A stretch of DNA of 64,000 nt, from contig JBCAML010000012.1 of the NCBI GenBank assembly GCA_038503075.1, positions 434,001 to 498,000 of the forward strand, in the 5' to 3' direction. Of the stretch, positions 34,021-46,126 are shown piece after piece. The stretch's first letter is position 1; each line of letters begins with the position of its first letter. Under the pieces are notes generated by a model that ran no database searches, had not been told where the DNA came from, and saw only the letters and a program-made list of their open reading frames with translations. This DNA comes from Gyromitra esculenta. Taxonomy: Eukaryota; Ascomycota; Pezizomycetes; Pezizales; Discinaceae. The position numbers were made by a program, and so were the translations under genes.

Positions 34021-35591
34021 ATAGTAGAGCTGGGAAGGAAAAAAAAAGCAGCGAATATTTTTGTAATGCGTTTCGTTTTCTATTTAAGTTTAAAGGGAAA
34101 TGGGGTTTATGGCTGGCAAGCATACCCATGAGGAGAGTACTTGGTCTGCTTTGATTTGGTTTAATGGTCCACGGGTTGTGGAATGGTTGGCTCGTTACTA
34201 GAGCAATCGCATTAGATTCGAAACGAGAATTTAAAAAAAAATACCTTCTTGAATTTGCAGCTGTATTGGATTAAAAATCCCTTTGCGGGTCTGATGCTCG
34301 TAGTCTAAAATCTAGTTACCAGCGCTCCTAGAATATCGACGGTTTTGGGCTGTGACTGTTCATTTCCAGTCGTGGACTTTGCTTCTGGCATTTCAGTTGA
34401 AGCTCTGCCCCGCTGTTCCTGGCTGCCTTACCAAGCAATGTGATTCTCATAGGGCGCCCTGCGGTTATTACGTGTACGTCTGGGGTTAACGCCAAATGCT
34501 TAGGGACTGCTGGGGAATTAAGCTCGTGGTCAAGAAATCTCACACTTTGTGGGTCTGGGCAAAGTGGCTCGGAAGAGTCGGATATTTGGAACCTTGCATG
34601 TAGCAACCAAAGGCTACATGGCCATATATGCAATCTATGCTATGGAGGGCAATTGGGTAGATTGCGATGCTAGAAGCACGATGCGCCTGGCGAACTGTGA
34701 TGTGTCTTTGGAAATCCCATGATGACGTCAAAGGCGTTTGTGGCTGAGCATGCATGTCGATAGAGCAGAGCAGAGCAGAGCAGAGTTCCCGCTTCGAGAT
34801 GCAGGATGGCGAGAACTGTCACGGTTCTACTGGAGCAGAGGAGCAGAATAGCGCGAGGCAGGGTAGGGTTTCGTGCATGGCATGCAGTGAAGCCGTGAAG
34901 TCGAGGTACAGGACATGGGGGTGGAGAGACGTCACTGGAATTGTCGAGGATCAGCCAGGATTCAACCAGCCAAGGCCAGAGACACATCTGCCACCTTTTT
35001 ACCCACAGCACCAACAGCCAGCCAGCCAGCCAGTCCCGCCGGCGCGCTGGGGACCTGGCGGGAAGCCGGGCTTCAATTCATCAGGGTTCTGTTTCTTTTC
35101 TTCTTCCCTTGCTGGCGTGCCTGTTTTTTCTTTCTTTCTTCCTCTCCCACCCCGTTCCTGTTCCTGTTCCTGTTCCTGTTCCTCCCCTTCATAAATCAAC
35201 ATCCTTTTCCGTGCACCTGGCTGATCGCTGGGGATTTCATTGCATCGACTGTCCGTGAGTGAGCGAGTGAGTGGGGTACAAATCAAGGTGAGCCGCTTTG
35301 GTGATGATCGCACAGCTGTACCTGCGTACGATCCGATGTGCTTAACTGTATGGAAAAGAATTGCTCACTGATCGTGTCTCTCAGCAGATCTACTTGGAAA
35401 TCCCCCAATCTTAAGTTTTTTTACACCCTTTCCATCCTTACCAGCGCTTAAAGTCCATCGCATTACATATATGGTCGTCGATCCTTGATCGTCATCCTCC
35501 CCACCACCACCACCACCCATCCACCTCGTAACCTCATATCCTCACCTACGGACAAATCCCTCCCCCCTCGGTATACAAATAATACACAAAA
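34021..35591. other. Intergenic with short tandem repeats, no gene seen
   Basis: Contains an AGAGC-type microsatellite (about 34760-34785) and a CCTGTT repeat (about 35155-35185), followed by a pyrimidine-rich leader before the ATG at 35592. No further coding signal recognised. Confidence 0.5.
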
Positions 35592-36278
35592 ATGTGCATG
35601 ATCAAAGTCCGCCCAGAAATTGAAGAAGAGCACATTGTGCCTGCACGCGTGATTCGTCGCGAAGCCTCCCGCGGCGGCTCCCGTGCCGGCTCACATCGCA
35701 GCCGCAGCTCGGTGCGCGGAGAGCGCGAAACGACGACCATTATCGAAACTATTAAAGCCCCTCCCCCTCCTCCATCCAACATGTCCTTCAACGAAGCGCG
35801 CGAAACCCACACCACCATCATCCAGAACGCTCACCCACCAGCCTCAGCGCCCTCCATCAGTGACTTTGAATCTCGTCATGGTGGCGGTGGCGGCGCTCTT
35901 GGTCGTTTTGGGGACCGTGGCTCGCCCCGATCTAGCGTCGTGAGCACCCGGAGTAGGGACGTGGACTACTATGTTGATTCCTCAGCTTCGTATGCGGGTC
36001 GGTCACCAAGGGGCAGTTACAGATATGTTGATGGCGCTGGTCCCCGAGGATCAGCTCAAAGGATCACGGAGGGCGCGAGGGGAGGTAGGAAGGAATTGGA
36101 GTATTCTGCGAGTCAGAGGGGCGGCGAGAGGTATGGATATAATAATTTTCACGGGAGGAGATCAGGGAGCGTGAACTATGTCAATCCAAGGCATTCGTCT
36201 GTTTCACAGCGCTCCGCAAGGAGTGGACGAGAGAAAGTTCTAGTCGTGGATGAATTTGGGAGGGAAAGGTATTATTAA
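35592..36278 (+). CDS. Low-complexity Arg/Ser/Gly-rich protein (hypothetical)
   Basis: Intronless frame of 228 residues with a good start context (AAAAATG). I cannot assign a function. It opens with MCMIKVRPEIEEEHIVPARV, then an Arg/Ser/Gly-rich region, a Pro run near residue 58, a Gly run near residue 97, and repeated RSPRGS/YYVDSSASY-like segments. It ends in KVLVVDEFGRERYY, an end I associate with filamentous-fungal proteins of unknown role. Composition suggests an intrinsically disordered protein, possibly phosphorylated or RNA binding. The long pyrimidine-rich upstream region and the AT-rich 3' flank suit an expressed gene. Confidence 0.65.
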   Translation: MCMIKVRPEIEEEHIVPARVIRREASRGGSRAGSHRSRSSVRGERETTTIIETIKAPPPPPSNMSFNEARETHTTIIQNAHPPASAPSISDFESRHGGGGGALGRFGDRGSPRSSVVSTRSRDVDYYVDSSASYAGRSPRGSYRYVDGAGPRGSAQRITEGARGGRKELEYSASQRGGERYGYNNFHGRRSGSVNYVNPRHSSVSQRSARSGREKVLVVDEFGRERYY

Positions 36279-36700
36279 GAACAAAAAATGTAGAGGGCCA
36301 AAGTTTTTAATGATGGGGGAATTCTATGCGCAATGTCTTGTTGGCCCGTGGGGGTGGACGATCGAAGAGTTGAACCATACCATGAGATAGTCGTTTTTGG
36401 CGTTAACGATGGATTTAGCGTGGGTGAGACTAATGTGTTTTTTTTTTCTTTCAGGCTGTAGTTAGGTACAATACCTCTTCTCCTTTCTTTCCCTCACTTA
36501 TGTTCTGTATATTCTACCAGGTCTTGTATCTACCTCTCACGCTTTCTTTGGTTCTCCGTGGTGCGGTTTTTTTACTTTTGCTTGATTTCACTATAATAAC
36601 GATACTGGACTTTTACATATATCCAATTGCCTCTGGATAATGCCTCTCAAGGATCTCTAACGCGATTGATATTGGTATCCAACAAACTCCATCCATGGCG
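36279..36700. other. Convergent 3' flanks
   Basis: Space between the 3' ends of the low-complexity gene and the phosphatase gene. It includes a T-rich tract near 36438-36450. No gene. Confidence 0.5.
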
Positions 36701-39700
36701 TTAAGCAGGCTTTAACGGTTGCCAAGCCTGCATACTATTCATCTCACTTTCTTCATCGTCATCCATCAACCCTCCTCTTTCTTTCCCGCCACCCTCCTGC
36801 CTCCTCAGAGGCAGGGCTGGATCAGACATAGAAGTATCATCACGGAACGGCCCGGTCGGCCTCATCGACATACTGCCTGTTGGCAATATCGGCGTTGTGT
36901 CCACCCTTCTCGGTGGTGGCGGAAACATCATGGAGGGCGTGAGAGCACCTGTTAAGTTGACACGTTGAAATGGTGCTAGCTGAGAGGTGAGTGATTGTTG
37001 ACTATCTCTTACCGATAAGACTGCTGGCTTTCTGGGCACCACCGGAGGAGGGGGTTTTTGCAACTTCCCTGTTGACGGGTGAGAGGACATCGGAATTTCT
37101 GGTGGGTTTTGTCTCGACGCTGATGGAGATGATTGTACGACAGGTTTGCGTTTAATTGGTTCAAGAGGCGCTGGTAATCTCTGCGGCACCAGAGGCAAGT
37201 CGTTCGGATTATAAGGCGGCGGGAGATTTCTCGGACCCATCTTTGAGGATGCAATGTTCACCAACGAACTATTGGAACTTCGGTTTGACGAAGCCCTATT
37301 CAAATCTGTTTCACCCCTTTTCACCCAATCAGGTACAGGCGACTCCGTAAACGGATTTGTAGGCCTCTCTGGATTAGGGACGAACTCAGGGTCAGGTGGC
37401 TTCATCGTTGATTTAGCTGGCATCCCATTGTCCAACCACCATTTACGTCGCTCAGAGCTGGGTGGGGGCACTATTATGAATACATGAATATCAGAAAACC
37501 TGCGAGGCAGAATATCAGAAATTTGGATGTCTTACACCCAGGTTCAAGAGGTTCGAAGTCCAAAAGATCTTCGTCTTCTGTGAGATTCTCTGAGTAACCG
37601 CCTGATTTTCCAATCTCACTCTTACGCTTCAGATAAATTTCTCTGCTCATTTTGTCTCGTACCACCTCATTCACCACTGATACTGTGCATTGGAAGGTTG
37701 CATACACAGGTCGGTGATCCGAAAATCGAAGTGGTGCACAGTCGTAGGATAACTGTCGAAGAATTTTTCCTTTTCTCAATATTCGATCACACCATGCTGG
37801 GATTCGTGCCTTCTCGCTATTGAGTCGAGGCCTAAGTCAGCGCAAGGTATCAAACCCATAAACAGAAGAAACCAAGCAGGCTTATTTACGAGGTATCGTA
37901 TCTATCCGTTCCAATATCATATTTATATGTAGGCTCAAACGTCAATTTCATCTCCGAGTAATACAGAAATGTCAACCCAGCAACCATTTGCAGATTCAGC
38001 TACATCGCTAGTTAGCTCATTGCATGATTTTCACATTATGTTGCAATTTCCCTTACTTGATCATTCTCCCTGAGGGTTTGTAGGTCTCTGATCTCGATCA
38101 GCTTTCTCACGTTCTCATCCGGTAGCCCAATCCTATAATTAAAGTCCCCTAACCAAATCACCGCATCGTGATCATCAATCATTCGTCCTCGTTGGAACCT
38201 TAGGCCACGTGAAATGGTCCTGTAGTCCCTATTTCGCTCCTCGTAGTTTGAGAATCCAGCCGCAAGATGCGCGGTGACGAAACATAATCCTGTACTTGCA
38301 TAGTCCATTCGGATAGCTACAGCACCTTTGTTCCCGGCAACACCTGACATCCCCGTCTGAGCACCGGTTAGTAAATTGACCCCGTGTTGTTAAATTACTT
38401 GTGCCTGAGTGCCTACCTTTTTTAAACTCCCTTCGACATTCTTTACCTCCTCAATTGCACTTGCCTTAACAAAAATTAAAAGAGCAGCTCCTACTAGTTG
38501 TCCTACCCGCAGGAGGATATACTCATCTCCACAAATTTCTTTAGCCTTCCTATTCAGGCATTTCAATACAGCTTTTTCCCAAACTTGTCGTCTTGTTGGA
38601 TCAGTTGACATGATCTGTTGCGGGCTCAGTTCGACTATTTCCTGAAAGCCAACGACCACTAATTCAGGCTGCAGTTCGCCGCCTTTAGTGAATGGTGGGC
38701 ATAGCCAGCCGGAAAGATCGCTGTCGCTGCCATTAGTTCGGCCATTGAGATTGAAGGTGCCAACGTAAATGTGAATCGGCATGTCATAAGAGTATTCTGT
38801 AGATCTATTTTTGAAAACTCTTATCAGTTTTATTCGGCTTTCGGTATCAACAAGGCGTATCTTGACCTTTTGCTCAGCTCAACCATTACATAATCACTAA
38901 TAGGGTCATATAAGTAAGCTGCTTCCTGGCCCACCAACCTCCCCTACGATTTCCTCCCCCCGGTTAGCGTCAGAGTTTAGAAACAGAGCACTCGAGATAT
39001 TTGAGTATCATACCAAAAGTACGTCGATCGTATTTTGTCGGTCTTTGTCTGCAAAGTTATTGATATAAATTCTGGTAGCACTCTTTCGTGCATCAGCGAT
39101 AGCACCAGCCAGACTCATTTTCCCAGTTCTCGTAAAGCTCGACTTCAGAGCCCCTGTGCCGGCGTATATTTTTGATAACGCATCGCCATTATCTGCCCAA
39201 AGCGTCGAATGTCGCATCCAAAATTCCTGTCCTACATCACGATCCAAGTATTGCAAAAACGTTTCGAGCGCCATCCGGCTGACAATCCCCTGCACTAAAT
39301 TCGTTCGATCTAGACAGTCCAGACAGTTCGTCCTGAATACGCCTTCCTGTTGTAGAATTACGCTATCCACTCCCCGTCTCTTCTCGGCCTCGTAGACTAC
39401 TTTATCTTCTCTGGATTGGCCGCGAGGTTTGATATTATTACTCTCTATAAGGAAAAACGAAAACGAGTCTGCAGATGGCCCTATAAAACGCTGTATCAAG
39501 TTTGCTGCTTCGAAACCAGAAGGGCCCCTGGTCTCAGCATGGAAATCAAATTCTGTGGATTTGAGCAATGAAGATTCACCATGCTTCCCGCCGTTGTCGA
39601 ATAGTGCTGAGCGTTTAATGTGGTTGATATAACGCGTTGATAGTTCCACCTCACCGATCTTGGTCTCCGAAAGAAGATTTATTACATGGACTACACCATA

Positions 39701-41135
39701 CTTCAAAGTGATGGCCTCTAAATGCTTATCAAATGCTGGCTGGGTAGCTTCTAGTGATCTAGTGATCTGTATTTTCTGCTGATTTGGTAATAGACCCGTT
39801 TGCTGTTCCCAGAAAACTACCCAATTGGTATACTTTTAGTATATTTGGTAAGAGTACGAGGCTGCGATAGGAGCTTACTAGGAATGCTCCCCCTAATTTG
39901 ACAATAACTGAACCCTATATTCTTTTCGCTAGATCCTGGGTCCCACATCACAGTTTCCGTCTCCACGAAGTTTGCCACATGTCCATCATCGTCTATCCCT
40001 CTAGAGTTAAATCGTGTCCCGGCCCTTCGACAGCTTAGTCTACTGATCAATGCTAATGTAACAGGTAAGCCTGATGACCTCATGTTTCCTTCCATACGGG
40101 TAGTCGGGCGGGGGATTGCGAGAGATTCGACAAATCCGCGGATCGTGCTGGTGAGGATCTGGGTAGAATCTAGCACGGTACGCTCGGATTCAGATAGACG
40201 GGAGCGGAATTTGAGAAGCGGTTTGATCATATAGGAGTTCCAAAGGAACGCATCATCGAAATTGTCGATGTCAAAGCGGTTGGTATCGAGTGATCTGCAT
40301 GCTCACCAACGGTACTCAGAATTAGCTTTAGCTTGAATATAAGTTGGGTTATTGGTTAAACAGAGCGGTTAGGTTTGGTAATTGTATCGATAGAGTTCTA
40401 ATCTAAGACATTATCATATAAAATCCTAGCCGCATGAGAGCAAATATTTTATTGCGAGTATTCATTTGCTCATTTTATTGTCTATGAAATCCAGCTTACC
40501 TGACTTGTAGCCGATTTGTAAGGTCAAAATCTCGGGAATAGTAGAAGGTACCATCGCTGAGAAGTTTCTTCAGGGCCAGACACGGGTGTTCCAGACCGAC
40601 GGGCTGCTGGCTTCGGCCCTGATCCCAGCCATCGGACTCAACGGAATAAGGATTAACTTCGTTATCGAGGAAATCGTCATAATCGGGGCGGTTCAGGCAG
40701 TCTTACCGGTGTTAGTGGCGGGCTTCACAGATATCGACGAAGGAACTCACGAAATTGAACAGCATGGATTTTTAGCACGGTTTCCCCTGGACGCACAGAG
40801 GCAACCTCTCTAGCACTCGTAATCACACAGATAAATATATCTCCTCCCAATGTTATCAACCCAAGAGTACCAAGACAGGGCTGGCTCGTCAAACGCTTAT
40901 AATCATCCAGATCCACCGAGCCAAGCTCAGCAAGTTCCACCATACATCTTGGCGACGAGGTGGAAGAACCATTATTCCGGTCCACTGTAGATGTAAAAGA
41001 ATTGTTGCCGGAGGTGTGCTCACCATTGTGGGTTTCCTTGGAGGGTGAATGTCGAAAGATCAGGGTATGGGAATGGGTTACGAGGGCGATTGAGCGCTGC
41101 AGATGGTGGTCTTTGACAAGGATATGTATCGACAT
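36701..41135 (-). CDS. Synaptojanin-like phosphoinositide phosphatase (SAC1 plus inositol 5-phosphatase)
   Basis: Ten exons, 1243 residues: 41135-40751, 40701-40500, 40294-39879, 39816-39014, 38943-38867, 38804-38417, 38356-38057, 37999-37890, 37816-37536, 37470-36701. Yeast relatives Inp51/52/53 remove phosphates from PI(4,5)P2 and related lipids during endocytosis and Golgi traffic. The N-terminal SAC domain (about residues 1-520) has the CX5R loop in [10 protein letters not shown] and so looks catalytically competent, unlike Inp51. The 5-phosphatase domain has [49 protein letters not shown] and FSDHRPV. The C-terminal 270 residues are Pro-rich with NPF (an EH-domain ligand) and PPPP motifs that would bind endocytic adaptors. 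Which INP paralogue it is cannot be told from sequence alone. Confidence 0.93.
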
Positions 41136-42211
41136 TGAAAACCGGGTTTTATTTATATTTTATACTTTTAGCTTGGGGGATATTAGGGGAGGTTGAGGTT
41201 CATGGGATTAATGAGTAGTGAGATGTTCGATGTAACACCCTGCCAAGGATGGCCAGCAGTACACACATGTACTGTCAAGCAGCAGCGTGTGTAGATACAT
41301 GTACATGTGCAGTCAGGTTTGGGCAGGGTCTACAATTGCCAAACTTACCCGGACAGCGACCAGGCGCACAGAACATCCATGCTATGTCCTGTAACCACGG
41401 TTGATTACATCGTAGAGTGCCTGTACATAACTGCGACTTGTGTGTAAGGCTCTGAACTCGAGAACGCCGATAGCCAGTCTGGAGATACATTGTGGCTGTT
41501 TGCTTGCGTGTATCCGTCTATTCGTCTGTGGGATGGAAGCATGCTCTGCACGTACAGCCTCTGGCAGAATTATTGAAGAAAAACAAGGGTAAGCGAACGC
41601 CCAAGCAGCCCAGAAGACAAATAAAATCTTTAGATCCTGGGCTGCCACGATTCTACAATAATTCTACCAGAGGCTGTAGTCAAGTATACATACCGTATGC
41701 ACTCGTGAAATACGACCCAGCTCTGCCCCGTGGCTTACGCAGGGCACAAGCTCCTAAATGGTCAAATTGTGTTTTTTCGCCAAGCCCAATACTATATCTG
41801 GTTTAGCTCAGGATAAGGCTGGGTCGTATTTCACGAGTACATGCGGTACATGTGCTCTAGGTAAAGTACATATTCCGCATCCGTCGGAGCGGGTTGCTTG
41901 CTTGCCGTCCCATTAACATTGAACCTCAATCCGAGCCCACAAACGTCGCGTTCACGCTGGGCTGTGATCGCCCCCATACGTCATCACTCGGACATAGCTA
42001 TAACCGAGCTTAATCACAGACACGTTACGTCGGCCACCTTCCGTGACATATATGCCCTGTATTTAATCAAACAAATGTATATATCATTCACTCGCCCCTG
42101 TGCCTTCTCGAGCTCTCTGTCTCATTTCTCGCCTTTATATCTTCTGTATATTATTGCTTGCGTGTCACTACTATATCCTGCTGCTACTTGTTTTCTGCGC
42201 TCTTCCTACGC
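41136..42211. other. Divergent intergenic region holding one foldback element
   Basis: Promoter side for both the phosphatase gene and the SFK1-like gene. Several TACATGTA-type palindromes and the 154-bp element at 41693-41846; no gene recognised. Confidence 0.5.
41693..41846. mobile_element. TA-flanked foldback element (MITE-like), 154 bp
   Basis: Terminal inverted repeats CCGTATGCACTCGTGAAATA... and its partner (about 33 bp, 3-4 mismatches) are flanked by TA on both sides (41691-41692 and 41847-41848). Non-coding. TA duplication points to the Tc1/mariner superfamily. Confidence 0.75.
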
Positions 42212-43417
42212 ATGTCTCGGCCTATAATGACACCGGCCATGTCAGCCAATCAATCAGTACAACTTAGTATTGACGACGATAGCCTTCAAGGCATCACTCG
42301 CAAAGAAAGTCGGTTAGATACAGTAAAAAAACATTTTCCGTATTGGATTTTACCCTTAATATCTGCAACTATATGGTTTGGTTGGTTCTTTCTTTCTTGT
42401 AAAAACTACCGTTATTGGCTTGATTGTTGCTAACTTATTCGTTTTGAAGTAATGCTATGGGTTATGATGATAGTTTGGTTGGCCGAAGGTAAACCAATAT
42501 ACGGTTCAATGAACGCGAATCAGACTATCGCGTATATCTCGGATATCGGTTTGTGATGATTTCCTATGTAACTCGAGAAAAAAAACAGAAAGATCTATAC
42601 TAATTATCCAACCTTCTTTATAGGTGCAAACATCCTCAAGCCATTATTCGTCACCGGATCCTGCATAACAAGTTTATTCTTCTTTCTTTCGCTCTGCGCC
42701 ATGCGTAAGTGAATCCAGTAGCTTAAAATTTTCTTGGCAGAACGCCTTCTATCGACCAAAAATCACCCAATCTTAAATACTGACGTCGTAAAAAAAATTA
42801 TTAGGCCGTAACCAAGCCCTCGTGCGACGTCTTGAAAAGGGCCTGGATTGGGCGTCAATCTTAGCCGGTGCAATGGGAGCCGTGGCACTCATCCTCCTAT
42901 CAGTTTTCGACACCGCTAGACATCCATCATTACACAGGCTTTTCTTGTTGCTATTCATGCTTGGTGTCGTCCTTTCGGCGCTCTTCACGACCCTTGAATA
43001 CCGACGTCTAGGGAAAATGTTCATTGAGCGATCATACCTTATGCTCAGTTATAGGTTTAAACAGGCTATTGTTGTGCTGGAGGTTTGTCTGTAAGTTCGG
43101 CTTTGGTTTTCCCTTATTGGTTGGGATTAGCTGCTTACGATTCTTGACCAGGTCTATTGCGTTCGGAGCAACTATGTATTCGAAAGCAAATAATGTCGCG
43201 GCTGTTCTTGAGTGGTGTAAGCTTACCAATAATATGATCATTATACGAAGCTGAGAAGTTCAAACTAACCAATGGGTTAGTGATCGCATTCATTTTCACT
43301 TTCTACGTGCTCTCCTTCTTTTTTGACCTTAGGCCCAAGGCTAGAACTAGGGAAGAATTGGAGATACGCCGCGAGATGATCCAGCAGCAGAGAACCAATG
43401 CTGCCCAGCAAGTTTAA
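42212..43417 (+). CDS. Sfk1/DRAM/FRAG1-family membrane protein
   Basis: Six exons: 42212-42380, 42450-42548, 42624-42704, 42805-43090, 43152-43216 and 43281-43417, 278 residues. Yeast Sfk1 is a plasma-membrane protein linked to the PI4-kinase Stt4 and lipid asymmetry. The family has six membrane spans. The conserved landmarks here are FPYWILPLISATIW (first span), YISDIGANILKPLFVTGSC, ARHPSLHRLFLLLFMLGVVL, EYRRLGK, FGATMYSKANNVAAVLEW and FTFYVLSFFFDLRPK (last span). The C-terminus is short, charged and cytosolic (REELEIRREMIQQQ). Phases close only with GTAAGT at 43091 and GTAAGC at 43217 as donors, which supports the model. Function is inferred from the family. Confidence 0.85.
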
Positions 43418-44313
43418 CGACCCTGCGAAAATATTATCCCAAATAAATAAGTATAAAACAGAAAAATTAAAGGGCTCATTCGTACATACAATTACGGATA
43501 GATATCATTAGGAGTTAATATTTAAATTTTGGTTTGTCTTTAACTAAGTTTTGTTTATTATGTCTTTTTATCGTTTTACGTATTCTGCTTTGCGGTCTCG
43601 GGGGTTTCCCTTCATCATCCTTTTGATTTGATCTGATTTTGTTGGTATTGTATATACGGCACGGTCGTGGCGTTTAGGGATTTTTCAACTTCTTTTGTCG
43701 AGACATGGGGGAAAAGATGTTTTTGTTTCATGAAAACACGGTACACCAAATAGTAGCATTGGGGAGATTTGTACAGTTAATTGTAGTTATCGCGTGCTTG
43801 GGAAAGCAGGAGTTACATGTTATATCGAATATCGATACTATGCGTATAAGAGCGCTAAATCCTAAGTTAGCTATAAGTACAGTCGCGTCCGCAAATTAAA
43901 GTCCTAGCACCCCACAGCCTACTGATAGAAAACAAAATAGTTGTAGATCAAGCTAGGGAACAGCAAATCGAAAGCGGTGCAAGCTATGGGAATACTGACA
44001 TACCAAATAACGTCCAATAGTTTTATATAATCACCTTCTATACAAATCGTCACCCCAATCCGCCAGCAAGTCGTGCTTATTAGAGATGAGGGTGCCAAGA
44101 TTTTCCAGACAGCACTGTACATGTAGTCTACATGTATACAAAAAAGAAGAAAATCATTTGTGAATTAAAGATGAGTGAGTTTGTAAGAACTTGAATTGCG
44201 TGTAGGGTTAGGGCTAAATTTTTCTCTCCTCCGGCATCAACCTCACGTAGGTTCGGCAATGTCAACAGCCACGACCGACGTCAACCTCAATTCAACTTCG
44301 AGATTCCACAAAC
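43418..44313. other. Intergenic, no gene seen
   Basis: AT-rich 3' flank of the SFK1-like gene and promoter of the bL34m gene. It contains a TACATGTAGTCTACATGTA palindrome near 44117-44135. Confidence 0.5.
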
Positions 44314-44800
44314 ATGTTGCGCACACGCTGCATCATGCGGGTTATTCGTCCTTCCCCGTGCCTAAGGCTTAAGGCACCTTCGTCGTTCATACCTACTGCC
44401 AGGTATAATCCCCCATGCTAAAGAACCCGAACCAAGACTATCCTCACCACTTCTCGCCTCTCGCCTCACACCTCCCATTGACTAACATGTCAATCCTAGG
44501 ACATTCACCTCTTTTATCCCTGCTCGTCCATCCATATTCGCCTTCACTCCCTCTGTTGGTTTAACCATACCAACATCTGCGACTTCAATCACCGCTGTCA
44601 CAGCCACGATCGCACCAAAAATAAGTCTGCACCCAGCGCTACAGGCGCTGCAGATCAGGAATGGGCCGAGAAACACCTTCGATCCGAGCCACAGGGTAAG
44701 GAAGAGGCGAGCGGGTTTCCTAGCAAGGAAAAGGACGAGAGGCGGCCGAGCAGTACTGAAAAGGAGGATGCTGAAGGGAAGGAAGTCACTAAGTCACTAA
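44314..44800 (+). CDS. MRPL34: Mitochondrial large-subunit ribosomal protein bL34m
   Basis: Two exons, 44314-44402 and 44500-44800, 129 residues. bL34 is a small basic protein of the large mitoribosomal subunit. The first 80 residues (MLRTRCIMRVIRPSP, then Ser/Thr-rich) look like a mitochondrial presequence. The conserved core is NTFDPSHRVRKRRAGFLARK followed by RGGRAVLKRRMLKGRKSLSH, the classic end of fungal bL34. The stop codon lies inside an AAGTCACT tandem repeat, so its last residues come from repeat units. Exon 1 is too short to be found as an open frame alone. Its neighbour on the other strand (45100-46126) is also mitoribosomal. Confidence 0.92.
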
Positions 44801-44808
44801 GTCACTAG
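44783..44808. repeat. AAGTCACT tandem repeat spanning the bL34m stop codon
   Basis: Three consecutive 8-bp units AAGTCACT, the second of which supplies the TAA stop. Confidence 0.8.
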
Positions 44809-45099
44809 AATTAGAACGAAGGAGATTAATGTCGATGAATCGCAATCTTTGGCGAAGCGACAGATCTGGAAGATCGAGGTATCTGTAAATTATATCGCAA
44901 CCTGCGGTGAAAGTAGGGGATATGAAGAATGCATTTGATATATTCATGGGCTGTTCTCGCCATGGGGCAATAGACGTATTTTTTTGAAAAACAACATTTA
45001 CATATGACGGTAGAGCCCACGCGCACGATGTCTATATATCATAGGCCTCAATTCTATTTTTCTTCAAAATCACGCAAACCCTTCCTTCCCAAATTTTGC

Positions 45100-46126
45100 T
45101 CAAGAGGAGTAAGGTTTCCTTGGCAGCCCCGGCCCCAGCCTACTCGCGACTACATCCCAATTTACACTGTTCCACCAGCTTTCTAAATAATTCCTCTTCC
45201 CCGAAATCCCAAAGTCTGTGATCCACGCATGTTCCCAGCAATTGACATTTAGCAGCGGCAGGATATACTGTGGACCGCTGCCCCTCACGGCGCTCCTTGT
45301 CACCTGCATGTAATCCCCTAGCGTCTCTCCAGTATTTGCATCAGTGTCCTGGCGCCTATACGCCTCACCGTACGGGGTCCCAGCATTATACGTGCACAAG
45401 ATCCGGAAGCGCTTAGTCTGATCGAGAACGAGCCATACCCAGCCACAACCAAACATTGCTTCAGCTGTTGCGATGATTTCGGTCTTCATGCCTTCCTTGG
45501 AGGAGAAGGTGTCAGGGATGTAGCCGAGGACAATATCAGGCATTTCGATTTTTGAGGAGGTCTGTAGAGATCAGTATGCGAGTAATGGGGAGGAAAAGAG
45601 TGAGCTACAAGAGACTCGAAGAAGAAGTGGTTGTTATGTGCTTGCGAGGCGTAGTTGAAGGTTGCGGCGAGATCGGCCTGGCGGGCAGTGAGGATGGCGA
45701 TTTCTACGACAGAATTGTCTTTGTACTCTTTGTCTGCAAGGCAGAAGGGTCTGTTAATGCCATGCATACGCTCTATGAATCTTGTTTCGAATTACTGGTA
45801 AAGTCGCACCTGCTGTGAGATAATTGAGCTTTTCCACCAAACCGCTTTGGTAGTCCGTCCAAGCCATTTTAAATGCTTCTGGCGTGAAGAGACCGGGAAT
45901 ATAATCTTTGTGCGGTATGGAGGGGACACTGTGTAGAGAGCGCTGTTGGAGGGGCACAAAAGGTTTTTTCTAAAAGTACGAACATTAGATTCAATTCACT
46001 GAATGAAAAGGTTTGGTTAAATCTAAAAGTTATGAGGAAAAGTCCAATTGATCAAAACCCAAACAGGAAAGAGCCTACAACTAAAGGCAAAAAGGCGCGC
46101 AAAGCTTGCCGCCACATTATCGACAT
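45100..46126 (-). CDS. Mitochondrial small-subunit ribosomal protein with Fe/Mn-SOD fold (mS42/mS43, Rsm26/Mrp1 type)
   Basis: Four exons: 46126-46082, 45969-45810, 45733-45609 and 45561-45100, 263 residues. Fungal mitoribosomes contain SOD-like proteins (Mrp1, Rsm26) that have lost enzyme activity. The N-terminus MSIMWRQALRAFLPL is a likely presequence. SIPHKDYIPGLFTPEAFKMAW and EKLNYLTAG correspond to the SOD N-terminal helices without the metal-binding His pair. The C-terminus has LLNVNCWEHAWITDFGISGK and YLESWWNSVNWDVV, the SOD core in which the metal ligand Asp of D.WEHA is replaced by Asn. So it is not expected to be a dismutase. Whether it is mS42 or mS43 cannot be told here. Confidence 0.85.
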
